Origin: Chloroflexota bacterium
GTDB taxonomy: Bacteria; Chloroflexota; Anaerolineae; Promineifilales; Promineifilaceae
Direction: 5' to 3'
DNA: 36,261 nucleotides
Assembly: GCA_009937635.1 (NCBI GenBank)
Contig: JAACFF010000015.1
Span: forward strand, 1 to 36,261
Under the pieces are notes generated by a model. That model saw nothing but the letters and a program-made list of their open reading frames with translations, searched no databases and was not told the origin of the DNA. This document shows positions 15,814 through 24,522 of this stretch, in pieces; the first letter of the stretch is position 1; every line of letters begins with the position of its first letter. The position numbers and the translations under genes were made by a program.

Positions 15814-16923
15814 ATGAATGACCAACGTCTCGACAAACTATATACTCAGATCGCGGCACAAGGATTAGATGGTATCGCCCTGGTACCGGGACCGAATATG
15901 TTTTATATCAGCGGCATCAGTTCGCACGTGAGCGAACGCCCGATAATCCTCTTTATTCCAGCAGCCGCTGAACCGGCCATCATCATTCCCACCTTGGAGG
16001 CTATGAAGGCGCGGGCAGCAGGCATTCCCGACAAGCGGATATTTGACTGGAACGATCAGGAGGGATATTCAGGCGCCTTCCAGCAGGCAGCTGCGGAGTT
16101 GCAATTGAATTCTTGGACGTTGGGTGTTGAAGCGCTATGCATGCGCGTGTTTGAGAACGAGTTGCTTCGTAAATATGCGCCCAAGCTGAATACAGTTCAT
16201 GCCGAAAATGTATTGTATGCACTACGTTCGGTAAAAGAAAGTGTCGAAATTACCGCTCTAGAGAAGGCTATAGCCGTGGCCGAAAGTGCTATGAACGCGC
16301 TTCTGCCGCGGATCAAAATAGGGGCGAGTGAGAAACAAATTGCGGCCATGCTAACCCAAGAACTTCTAGCAGAGGGTGGGGAATCGATCGCCTTTGGCCC
16401 CATCGTGTCCGCAGGACCAAACAGCGCATCACCCCATGCGACGCCGACAGACCGCCCATTACAAGAAGGCGATCTACTGGTTATAGATTGGGGTGTATAC
16501 GTGGACGGTTATCCATCTGATATTACGCGTACATTTGCTGTAGGCGAAGTAGATGGCGAACTAACACACATCTATGAGACAGTGAAACAAGCCAACGCAC
16601 AAGGCAAGATGGCGGCAAAGCCGGGCGCAACTGGACAAGATGTAGACCGGGCGGCACGCAAGGTAATTGAAGATGCTGGATATGGAGAACAGTTCATACA
16701 TCGCACTGGTCATGGCCTTGGCCTCGAGGGTCATGAGGTGCCAAACATGGTAGAAGGCAACGAAGAACCCCTGCTGCCTGGTAACGTCTTCACCATAGAG
16801 CCTGGCATTTACCTTCCTGGACGCGGAGGTGTAAGAATCGAGGATAATGTGTTGGTCACAACAGATGGCTGTCGTTCACTGACCACGTTCCCGCGCGATT
16901 TGATCTTGGTCGGTGTCGGTTAG
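15814..16923 (+). CDS. M24-family Xaa-Pro peptidase
   Basis: This 369-residue protein has a creatinase-like N-terminal domain (about 1-135) and a pita-bread catalytic domain. The five metal ligands of M24 enzymes are in place: Asp225, Asp236, His300, Glu329 and Glu343, in the VIDWG, SDITRTF, HRTGHGLG, TIEPG and RIEDN motifs. It is expected to cut Xaa-Pro bonds in the cytoplasm with two Mn or Co ions; the length fits PepQ or PepP-like dipeptidases. It follows the biotin carrier gene by four bases and precedes dinB by 75 bases. Confidence 0.92.
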   Translation: MNDQRLDKLYTQIAAQGLDGIALVPGPNMFYISGISSHVSERPIILFIPAAAEPAIIIPTLEAMKARAAGIPDKRIFDWNDQEGYSGAFQQAAAELQLNSWTLGVEALCMRVFENELLRKYAPKLNTVHAENVLYALRSVKESVEITALEKAIAVAESAMNALLPRIKIGASEKQIAAMLTQELLAEGGESIAFGPIVSAGPNSASPHATPTDRPLQEGDLLVIDWGVYVDGYPSDITRTFAVGEVDGELTHIYETVKQANAQGKMAAKPGATGQDVDRAARKVIEDAGYGEQFIHRTGHGLGLEGHEVPNMVEGNEEPLLPGNVFTIEPGIYLPGRGGVRIEDNVLVTTDGCRSLTTFPRDLILVGVG

Positions 16924-16998
16924 GAAGCGCCAACAACTCAGAATCGCAGCTACTCGCCGAACAAGACGCCCAGTACGCGCCAACGCGTTCCCGTCCTT

Positions 16999-18075
16999 AT
17001 GACGCCACACTCCTGGCCCAGGGCCATCCTCCATCTAGATATGGACGCCTTTTACGTCAACGTCTATATTCTGGATCACGCGCAGGATGGAGACATTCCT
17101 CTGGTAGTCGGCGGAAGACCTGATCAACGCGGCGTTGTGGCTTCCGCTAGCTACGAAGCGCGCAAACTAGGTATACGTTCGGCCATGCCCACCAGCCACG
17201 CCATGCGCCTGTGCCCCCAATTGAAAATCGTGCCGGCAAATTGGCCTCGCATACGTGAATGCTCGGCCGAGGTAATGGAAATCCTCACAGCCTTTGGACC
17301 TCTGGAACAGGTAAGCGTAGATGAGGCCTACTTAGATCTCACCGAACAAACCCAACCAAAAGAGATCGCGGCCAACATCCAAACAGCCGTGAAAGAAAAG
17401 ACACGGCTTCCATGCTCTGTCGGCTTAGCAACCAGCAAACTGGTGGCCAAGATCGCCTCTGATTATGACAAACCCGAAGGGTTTACAATTATTACCCCTG
17501 GATCAGAGGCCACATTCCTTGCGCCATTACCAACGCGTGCCATCTGGGGTATTGGTCCGCGCACGGCTAAACGGTTGGCTGAAATGGGAGTTCAAACGTG
17601 TGGGCAATTGGCAGCAATCGACAGTGATTTGTTAGAGGCTGAGTTAGGCCGTCAGGCAGAAGCCTTAATCCACCGTGCACAGGGCATTGACAAACGGCAA
17701 GTACAGGTTGTGCGCGGTCCAGCCAAGAGCATCAGCCAGGAATGGACATTTAGCAAAGACGTGAGTGACCCTGCCATATTGCGCGAGCAACTTCAAAAAA
17801 TGTGTTCATCAGTCGCTCGCTCCTTGCAAAAGCGGAACTTGATCGCGCATACAGTAACCGTTAAGTTCCGCTGGGATGACTTTACCACTTTCACCCGTCA
17901 GAAGTCACTTGCCGTGGGTATTGATCGTGAAGCAGAAATCTACCATCTTGCAAGCGCAATATGGCAAGAAAACTGGCCCGGGAACCCGCCGCTGCGTCTA
18001 CTTGGAGTCGGTGTGAGCAATCTTGAGAACCCCGATGTCCGTCAACTCGGGTTTAATTTCGAAAATGAACCCTGA
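16999..18075 (+). CDS. dinB: DNA polymerase IV (Y-family)
   Basis: This 358-residue translesion polymerase shows catalytic Asp14 (LDMDAF) and the Asp108-Glu109 pair in SVDEAYLDL, the palm and fingers up to about 165, a helix-hairpin-helix thumb (about 175-230, IWGIGPRTAKRLAEMG) and the little-finger domain (about 240-350). The usual FxxxVE stretch after the first Asp reads FYVNVY, so the commonly conserved Glu is Tyr23; the catalytic acids are intact. There is no beta-clamp motif that I can name with certainty at the C-terminus. The ATG has no strong ribosome site. Confidence 0.93.
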   Translation: MTPHSWPRAILHLDMDAFYVNVYILDHAQDGDIPLVVGGRPDQRGVVASASYEARKLGIRSAMPTSHAMRLCPQLKIVPANWPRIRECSAEVMEILTAFGPLEQVSVDEAYLDLTEQTQPKEIAANIQTAVKEKTRLPCSVGLATSKLVAKIASDYDKPEGFTIITPGSEATFLAPLPTRAIWGIGPRTAKRLAEMGVQTCGQLAAIDSDLLEAELGRQAEALIHRAQGIDKRQVQVVRGPAKSISQEWTFSKDVSDPAILREQLQKMCSSVARSLQKRNLIAHTVTVKFRWDDFTTFTRQKSLAVGIDREAEIYHLASAIWQENWPGNPPLRLLGVGVSNLENPDVRQLGFNFENEP

Positions 18076-18098
18076 TAAGGAACGTAACTCCTAATCAG
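18072..18098. terminator. Weak hairpin between convergent dinB and MFS genes
   Basis: CTGAT (18072-18076) pairs with ATCAG (94-98 of the same hundred) and AGGA with TCCT, with one A-A mismatch and a seven-base loop. It overlaps both stop codons. There is no T-tail, so termination is plausible but unproven. Confidence 0.3.
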
Positions 18099-19461
18099 CG
18101 CCGGCGATCTGGGCTTCTGTACGATTGATGGTCCGACCCATGTCTCGCGCGAACCCCAAGACATCCACCTGTGCCAGGACCATAACAGCGACAACCAATC
18201 CAATTGCGGAAAGAGAATAAATGAGGGCGTAGCTCAGGCCGGCTGAAAACCCAATTTTCAACAAGAACAAGTCACGCAACGCCCCACCAAGAAACGTTCC
18301 CACCCCTTTAAAGACCAAAATCGAGATAGTCCACAAACCCAAATAAGCCCCAGCTTCCCGATCCGACGACATAACCGCCATAAGGCTCAAGCCGCCAAAA
18401 GTGTAGAGGCCAAAGCCAGCGCCATAAATAAACAGCGACATTTCTGTCAAACTTGATAGCCCGGATAGTGAAACTATGGCCAGCAGCATCATTCCTGCGG
18501 CCATGACTAGCAACCCGCCACTGGCGATCTTGCCTTGACGCTCCGGAGGCTGCTTTCGCCATAAATACATACTGCCTACCAAGAATATCACAGTCGCAAC
18601 CTGCCAGTAACTATTGAAGCGCGTCGTACGTCCTGCGGGCATGGCAAACACATCTGCGCCAAAAGGTTCCAAGATAGCATCCTGTATCCAGGCGGACATT
18701 GTCGCTAACGATAAGAAGACAAAAAAACCACGTGTGCGTCTATCTTGCCAAATCTTACGCAGGGTTTCTGAGAAGCCAGGTTGTGGGGTTGACGTTTCTA
18801 CATTCTGATTTGCTGGGGAATTGCTTCGCTTCTCAACACCGATAATAGCGAAGAACCAGAAGAATCCCCCCAGCAGCATCGTCGCCGCGACCATCTGCCA
18901 AAAGATGGGCTCCTCGTAAACTGCCATCCACAAGCTAAAGACAATGCCAAATACAGCGAAGAAGACGATGAGCGATGTCTGTACCGTACTAATAGCGAGA
19001 CCTTGTTTCTCAGGAGGTGCGGAGTCACGCACCAAGGCAAGAAAAGGACTACCTGAGATAAGCGTTCCAATTCCGTATAGAAAGGAGGAAATCGTCGCAA
19101 CGGCCCATCCCAATACAGAACTCTGATTTACGCCTAGCAACGTTAGGCTAAGACCGAGTAATGGCAAGGAAATAATCATCAAAATCCGCCCGAGCCAGAT
19201 ATAGAGCGTACGCCGGTAGCCAAATAAAGGCTTTGTGTCGGAAAGGAATCCCGCCCATAAGCTAATAGGGGCAATCAGGTATCTTAGGGCAATTAATAGA
19301 CTAACCGGTGCAGCAGGAATACCGAAGTTGGAGATCATTACCCTGTTCCAGATGCTGGTCACGAGAATATCTCCCATGGCCGAGCCAATCTGGAAGCTGC
19401 TCAGCCGCGCGGCTCGCCAGAAAGTGAAAGTTGGTTTTAACTTTTGATGGATCGCCATCAT
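18091..19461 (-). CDS. MFS transporter of the PucC/BCD type
   Basis: This 456-residue protein has about twelve hydrophobic segments with a polar central loop (about 210-230). The N-terminal pattern, SSFQIGSAMGDILVTSIWNRVMI, followed by WAGFLSDT and the GYRRTLYIWLGR loop, is that of the bacteriochlorophyll delivery (BCD) family, which includes PucC and LhaA of phototrophs. Members also occur in organisms without photosynthesis, where the substrate is unknown. No photosynthesis gene is visible here. The start lies 11 bases after the DUF2332 gene, so they are cotranscribed. Confidence 0.8.
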   Translation of the reverse strand: MMAIHQKLKPTFTFWRAARLSSFQIGSAMGDILVTSIWNRVMISNFGIPAAPVSLLIALRYLIAPISLWAGFLSDTKPLFGYRRTLYIWLGRILMIISLPLLGLSLTLLGVNQSSVLGWAVATISSFLYGIGTLISGSPFLALVRDSAPPEKQGLAISTVQTSLIVFFAVFGIVFSLWMAVYEEPIFWQMVAATMLLGGFFWFFAIIGVEKRSNSPANQNVETSTPQPGFSETLRKIWQDRRTRGFFVFLSLATMSAWIQDAILEPFGADVFAMPAGRTTRFNSYWQVATVIFLVGSMYLWRKQPPERQGKIASGGLLVMAAGMMLLAIVSLSGLSSLTEMSLFIYGAGFGLYTFGGLSLMAVMSSDREAGAYLGLWTISILVFKGVGTFLGGALRDLFLLKIGFSAGLSYALIYSLSAIGLVVAVMVLAQVDVLGFARDMGRTINRTEAQIAGAD

Positions 19462-19472
19462 TCCTTTCTCAC

Positions 19473-20705
19473 TTAGCCTTTAGCTAAACCTGCATCTTGT
19501 CTCCAAAAGAAGTTCCATGCTTGCAATCCAGGCAGCCACTGAACATGATGACCATGAGGGTGTACCCAGCCCAGATGGAATTGATACTGATCATGGCCAC
19601 GCCAAAGGTCTGCCGTCCACGCCAGCCAGCCAAAATGTGGTTCCTGACCACTCTGAACTGCCACATATTGCGATGGTTCCCACTGGATCCATACGACTGA
19701 TCGATCCTGTGTGATTGCCCAATCAGCGATGTGTTTACGCATCATTTGGCCTTTGTCAGGCAAATACATCTTGATGTATGTATTGTATAGCAATACCGGC
19801 TCATTAGGCCCATTAATTTGCCTATCGAGTAAAGCAGACAGCTCATCTGGCAGACTCAGCGAATTTAAGCGAACAGGGACGCCTTTCCTATTCACCTCAT
19901 GGAAGGCTCCTATACCCTCGCGCAACCGTTGTAAGCGTTGCACCTGATCCGCCCAAATGAATGAAGCCAGGGTGATCTCGTCAGCGGTTGATTTCAGGTA
20001 GAAAGGGTGCAGGTCACAGCCCGTGCGGCTCAGAATCTCAGGAGGCCTGCATTTAGCCGCCAGCGCATTACCAATTTCACCTTCGACACGAACGACAAAT
20101 TGCACCGGCTGGCCATACCCTAGAGTCATCAATATACTGTCGTCGTCTAATCCTGAAATTTGGAATGAGCGCTGTTCGGCAATCAAATTGAGGCCTGCAC
20201 TTGCGCCGAGATCGATCAAATGCACGCCGTCCCATCGTGCCAGGCACGCAGGCAAAAGCCAGGAAATGCCACGACCCGTCTCATTTGTCTGCACCGTATA
20301 TTTTTGGATGAATGTCTGCAAAACGTGTCGCCTGGCAAGAATCGCTTTGCGCAACGCTTCCACGAATGGAGACGAAGCAACTGGCAATTCTCCTCTGTTA
20401 TCTGAGAACAACAACGCTGGTGAAGCATTTCCGCCCACGGTCGGGTAGTAAGCTGCCAAAGCGGCTACCTCATCTACCCCTCTAAGAATCTCGCGATGTA
20501 GCCCTGCCAGCAACAAATTGGTTATATCAAATGCAGGCCGATCTTCTATCGCTTGCAGCAACCACCTAACCACCGGATCATCCGGCGCATTGGTTAGCCA
20601 CTCGGCTATTGTGCCAAAAATTACAGCATATAGCGGTGAATAACCAATTGCGAATTGTTGTTGCTGGCGAAAGCGGTGGACTAGTTGGGCCAGTTGTTCC
20701 TTCAC
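19473..20705 (-). CDS. DUF2332 protein, methyltransferase-like fold
   Basis: This 410-residue cytoplasmic protein matches DUF2332 in length and pattern: an N-terminal helical part with YYPTVGGNA, then LIDLGASAGLNL at 163-174, which looks like motif I of a SAM-binding fold, and a C-terminal WIQWEPS / GWVHPHGHHVQWL region. The function of the family is not established; a methyltransferase or a degenerate one is an inference. It starts with GTG. It sits 26 bases after the beta-lactamase-like gene and 11 bases before the MFS gene. Confidence 0.83.
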   Translation of the reverse strand: MKEQLAQLVHRFRQQQQFAIGYSPLYAVIFGTIAEWLTNAPDDPVVRWLLQAIEDRPAFDITNLLLAGLHREILRGVDEVAALAAYYPTVGGNASPALLFSDNRGELPVASSPFVEALRKAILARRHVLQTFIQKYTVQTNETGRGISWLLPACLARWDGVHLIDLGASAGLNLIAEQRSFQISGLDDDSILMTLGYGQPVQFVVRVEGEIGNALAAKCRPPEILSRTGCDLHPFYLKSTADEITLASFIWADQVQRLQRLREGIGAFHEVNRKGVPVRLNSLSLPDELSALLDRQINGPNEPVLLYNTYIKMYLPDKGQMMRKHIADWAITQDRSVVWIQWEPSQYVAVQSGQEPHFGWLAWTADLWRGHDQYQFHLGWVHPHGHHVQWLPGLQAWNFFWRQDAGLAKG

Positions 20706-20731
20706 GTCATACTCAAGTGATGCCTGACGGC

Positions 20732-22300
20732 TTATACTTGCCTGCTGTGGCGAAAGGCTTCGATGCCTTGCGGAAATTCTCCCCCATCCGGCGGTGGCAA
20801 TGGCAAATCAGGTTCACTTTCCGGCTTCTCGCCTTCTCCGTTTTCTCGTTGAGTATCTCCAAAGAAAGGCGCATCAACATTGAAGTAGTTGAAGACAACG
20901 CGTGAAATCTCTCTCAGCAAGGGGAAGCTGATCTCGTGAACAAGCCAATCTGTGTCTGGTTGCACTAGGTATTCCACAATGATGTAATCACCACCAGGTG
21001 AGAACACGATGCCGGCATCTCCATGCGTGTTACCAGCCCAACCGTGTTTATGTGATACCTTGATCCCATCCGGCACTCCAAAACGAATGAGATTACCCTC
21101 TTCGTTCTGGCTCAAGACGTCAATAATGGCCTGACACTCTTCAGGTGTAAGCTGCTCCGGATAAACTGCCAGTAGAGTCCCACCACCTTTTGCACAATGG
21201 TAAATCATGGATAACAACGTGCCCATATCTTCGGCCGTTGTTTGCATCGTGGGATCAGGAAAGGTAGTGACATCTTCACGTGAGTTGGCCGGCGTACTAT
21301 GCGTGCCCTTACCAGGTCGATCAGGTTCCTCGTAGGGAGTAGCTATGAAAGTGTTCTCTAACCCTAATTGCTGCATAGACTCCGTCAGGATATCTACACC
21401 AAGATAAGCATTGTCCTGCCCGGCAACAATATCCAGCAGCAAATTAGCGCTAAAATTGCCGGATTGCACAGCGGTTTCGGCGATAAGCTTTGCTTGATCG
21501 GATGTAGGATCGAAATCAAGGGCTCGAAACGTCTCAAGCAATATAGCTATCTTCACAACGCTTAGACCCGAGAGAGCCACATTCTCGTTGATACCCATTT
21601 CTTCGCCATTTGCGAGGTCCATAATGAAAAAGCTGCCTAATCCATTAAACGCCTGTATTTGACGTTGGATAGATTCCTCCAACATCTTCATATCGAATGG
21701 ACCAGCTTCTTGGTCGACTATGACGAGTTGGGCCTGTCTGGCAACTGGCTTGTACAGAGCTTCTTCCACGGCCGGCAAGCTTCCCTCAATATCAGTGATA
21801 AAACCGGATCTCCCCATCTCGTATGATTCCGTTTCTTCCACCAACCGTGGCCCAGAAGCGGGCTGATCCATGAAACTAGCCAGCATTTCCAGATGCTGTA
21901 GGAGGACTGACCGATCATGGGTAGCGCTCAGTTCAACCTCCACAGGTTCAAACGAGCGGCCAAGCAAAAACTCCAGATATCCCAGCCAGGCATCGTCTGG
22001 GGTGCTTTGGATTTCAGCTTCGCGCAGCATAGTCTCCATATCAAGCTGAAATCCAATATCGGCCGGATTAAGTTCGATAGTTTCTTCCCGGTGCTGGACA
22101 TTCACAGGCGACATATAGTAGGAATTGACCAGATCAGCCACCTCCTCCAGTGTCAGCCCGGCAACATCTATGCCGGCCACAGTCATACCCGTTGGCATTC
22201 TGTCTCGTGTGCGCGTATAAAGAAAACCTTGGTACAAAAGGTAGAAAGACGTGACAAGCAGCAAGACGATTATCAGCAGCTTTTGCAACAGCTTCAGCAT
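20732..22300 (-). CDS. Membrane-anchored YoaR-like/serine beta-lactamase-fold hydrolase, active-site intact
   Basis: This 522-residue protein has a membrane anchor (about 5-27), a YoaR/VanW-type N-terminal region (about 35-200, starting at the MTVAGIDVAGLTLEEV block), and a class A beta-lactamase-like domain (about 210-490). The serine hydrolase triad motifs are readable: Ser247-Val-Val-Lys250 (SxxK), Ser284-Ala-Asn286 (SxN) and Lys418-His-Gly420 (KTG-like). It may act on peptidoglycan or a beta-lactam-like ligand outside the membrane. The C-terminus is Pro/Glu-rich. It follows its inactive paralogue by 51 bases. Confidence 0.83.
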   Translation of the reverse strand: MLKLLQKLLIIVLLLVTSFYLLYQGFLYTRTRDRMPTGMTVAGIDVAGLTLEEVADLVNSYYMSPVNVQHREETIELNPADIGFQLDMETMLREAEIQSTPDDAWLGYLEFLLGRSFEPVEVELSATHDRSVLLQHLEMLASFMDQPASGPRLVEETESYEMGRSGFITDIEGSLPAVEEALYKPVARQAQLVIVDQEAGPFDMKMLEESIQRQIQAFNGLGSFFIMDLANGEEMGINENVALSGLSVVKIAILLETFRALDFDPTSDQAKLIAETAVQSGNFSANLLLDIVAGQDNAYLGVDILTESMQQLGLENTFIATPYEEPDRPGKGTHSTPANSREDVTTFPDPTMQTTAEDMGTLLSMIYHCAKGGGTLLAVYPEQLTPEECQAIIDVLSQNEEGNLIRFGVPDGIKVSHKHGWAGNTHGDAGIVFSPGGDYIIVEYLVQPDTDWLVHEISFPLLREISRVVFNYFNVDAPFFGDTQRENGEGEKPESEPDLPLPPPDGGEFPQGIEAFRHSRQV

Positions 22301-22351
22301 GACATCTCAGCCTACGATCCACGCTCCTGGGGCAGCCGGATCGTTATCACA

Positions 22352-23839
22352 CTAGTTTGCATTTGCGTCTCCCAGGAAGGGGTTGTCAAAATTAAAGTAA
22401 TTGTAGGTGGCGCGAGAAATATTCGTCAGCAATGGAGAGCTAAGTTCCCACTCAAGCCAATCCGGCTTATATAGTATTCCGACGATTACGTAATCCCCGC
22501 CTGGTGTTGAGACAATCGCGGCATCTGCATGTGTATCACTGATCCAACCATGTCGATGCGCTATTGGCGTCTCAGGAGGCACACCGGCTTCGATTAAGCT
22601 GCCGATCTGATTCTGTTGCATATAGTCCAGTGTCTGCTGGCACTCCTCCTGTGTCAACTGTTCTGGATAAACAGCAAGCAGGGCCCCTCCATTACCTTGC
22701 GCACAGTAGTAGATCATCGAAAGCAAAATGCCAATGTCTTCAGCAGTAGTCTGTATTTCCGGGTCAAGGCGAGTTCTTAACGCTTCGACGGTATTGGCTG
22801 GCGTTTCCAATCCCGGCTTTCCTGCACGCAGTGGTTCGTCATAGGGTGCGGCCATAAACGTATTCTCCAGACCCAGACGTTGCATCGATTCGGTGACAAT
22901 CTCCGCCCCGCGGTATAAATCATCCTCACCCGCTATGACGCTGAGTAAATCATTGACGCTTGTATTCTCTGGTTGCGAAATCAGCGTATCACTTATAAGT
23001 TCGCGCTGGGTCAGTGTCGGTAGTCGATCCAGCGCACGGTATGTCTCCAAAACAATAGGTACTCGCAAAAGATCGATGCCAGACATAGCCACGTTTTCGT
23101 TAATAGCTACAACCTGCCCATTAGCCAGGTCCATAGTGAAAACGCTAGCCACACCTCCCGTTTCTTGCTCGTAAACCTGAAGGAGATTTACCAATAGCCT
23201 GGTTAACAGATTGATCGCGGGTCGTTCCGGTTCGTAAGGACCCACTTTCAGACGTGCCTCACGATTGCCAGGCCGGTACAAGGCAGCTTCCACGTCTGCC
23301 AGACTCGCGTCTATCTCTGTCTTCGTCCCAGAGGTCCCATATTGAAAACTAAGTGTGGATGGCACGGGCTGAGGTGGTTGTGCCGGTTCATCAGCCAGGC
23401 TGGCTATCTCACGCAACACTTCTTGCAACGCTTCCCGACTATGCGTCGCCTGCAATCCCACAGGCTCGACTTCTACAGGCCGCCCCCATAAGAACCCCCA
23501 GAAACCTGCCCAAAAATCTTGTTGCGTACGCTGATAGTCGGCCCGGCTAAGCATGGCCTCGATATCTGGCGTAAACTCTGCTCTAGGCGGACCAATTTCA
23601 AACGATTCCTCACCATGATGCAAGACAACCGGTGCATCAATAAAGCGATTGGTGATGACTTCACTGGCTTGCTCGGGGGTCATTCCACCAACATCGATAC
23701 CGGCTACTATTAGGCCAGTTGGGTAGAAGCTACGCGATCCAGCAAATTGGTATAGTTTGTAAAGCAGGAACAAAGAAACCGCAACCATGACCGTAACGGT
23801 AATCCACTGTCCCAAGCCGGGTGACGAATCTCTACTCAT
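22352..23839 (-). CDS. Paralogous YoaR-like/beta-lactamase-fold protein with lost catalytic residues
   Basis: This 495-residue protein has the same architecture as its downstream neighbour: anchor (about 12-30), YoaR-like region from the LIVAGIDVGGMTPEQA block, and a beta-lactamase-like domain. The alignment of NENVAMSGIDLLRVPIVLE with NENVALSGLSVVKIAILLE shows that the nucleophile Ser became Asp256 and the general-base Lys became Arg259. The SxN motif is kept as Ser294-Val-Asn296, and KTG reads Arg-His-Gly (429-431). It cannot use the usual acyl-enzyme chemistry and is probably a binding or regulatory pseudoenzyme. The frame is intact, so it is not a decayed gene. Confidence 0.83.
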   Translation of the reverse strand: MSRDSSPGLGQWITVTVMVAVSLFLLYKLYQFAGSRSFYPTGLIVAGIDVGGMTPEQASEVITNRFIDAPVVLHHGEESFEIGPPRAEFTPDIEAMLSRADYQRTQQDFWAGFWGFLWGRPVEVEPVGLQATHSREALQEVLREIASLADEPAQPPQPVPSTLSFQYGTSGTKTEIDASLADVEAALYRPGNREARLKVGPYEPERPAINLLTRLLVNLLQVYEQETGGVASVFTMDLANGQVVAINENVAMSGIDLLRVPIVLETYRALDRLPTLTQRELISDTLISQPENTSVNDLLSVIAGEDDLYRGAEIVTESMQRLGLENTFMAAPYDEPLRAGKPGLETPANTVEALRTRLDPEIQTTAEDIGILLSMIYYCAQGNGGALLAVYPEQLTQEECQQTLDYMQQNQIGSLIEAGVPPETPIAHRHGWISDTHADAAIVSTPGGDYVIVGILYKPDWLEWELSSPLLTNISRATYNYFNFDNPFLGDANAN

Positions 23840-24061
23840 AAATCTTCAAATCTGGACAAACCTTAAAAAAATCTAACGAAACAGTATAGCAGAAACATGA
23901 TCAGAATCCAGCGATCTTATTCGCCATTCAATATCCTGCAGATCCTGCAGCGAACCATTTAATTATGCTGCCCACAAAAGAAAACAAGAAATTGTATACA
24001 AGCAACTTTCGATGTTCTGTCGCGTATAGAGTTTAGAATATTGGGAATGGAGGTCATGAAA

Positions 24062-24487
24062 ATGTCCGAAACGAGGCTCACACGTAGAACCGAAGACAAA
24101 ATAATAGCTGGCGTCTGCAGTGGTCTGGCAACGTATCTAGATATTGACACTGTTTGGGTACGACTGTCATTTGTAATTTTATTGTTTGCTAGTGGCATCG
24201 GATTGCCGATATATGTGATTCTTTGGATCGTGATGCCCGCAGCAGATAACGATGCCAGATCTGAAGCAGAAGTGATTCAAAAGAACATCGGTGAAATGGG
24301 TGAAACTGTTTACTCAAGCGTTAATCGATTGGGACGCGCCAGCACTGTTGGGGTACTCTTAGTCCTGTTGGGTGCTTATTTCCTTCTAAACCAATTAGGG
24401 TGGTTAAACTGGATTGGAGGCGCAGTTTTCTGGCCTCTGGTAATAATAGGGTTTGGCGTTTACTTGCTAATAAAACGTAGTCGTTAG
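24062..24487 (+). CDS. PspC-domain membrane protein
   Basis: With ATG at 24062 the protein has 141 residues. The PspC domain covers about 4-60: the TRRTEDKIIAGVCSGLATYLDID motif followed by a membrane segment (33-58) ending at the WIVMPA motif. Two more membrane segments follow (95-112 and 117-136). PspC-type proteins sense envelope stress or bind partners at the membrane; no pspA is nearby. GGAGG at 24049-24053 lies eight bases before this ATG and only two before the alternative ATG at 24056, which decided the start. Confidence 0.88.
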   Translation: MSETRLTRRTEDKIIAGVCSGLATYLDIDTVWVRLSFVILLFASGIGLPIYVILWIVMPAADNDARSEAEVIQKNIGEMGETVYSSVNRLGRASTVGVLLVLLGAYFLLNQLGWLNWIGGAVFWPLVIIGFGVYLLIKRSR

Positions 24488-24522
24488 CTGTTTATAGGAC
24501 CGTTTCTTGCCTTGAAATCTCG

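Noticed and set aside
23927-23950. Direct repeat ATCCTGCAG twice in a row
   Set aside because: Only two short copies, no flanking symmetry; not enough for an operator or attachment site.
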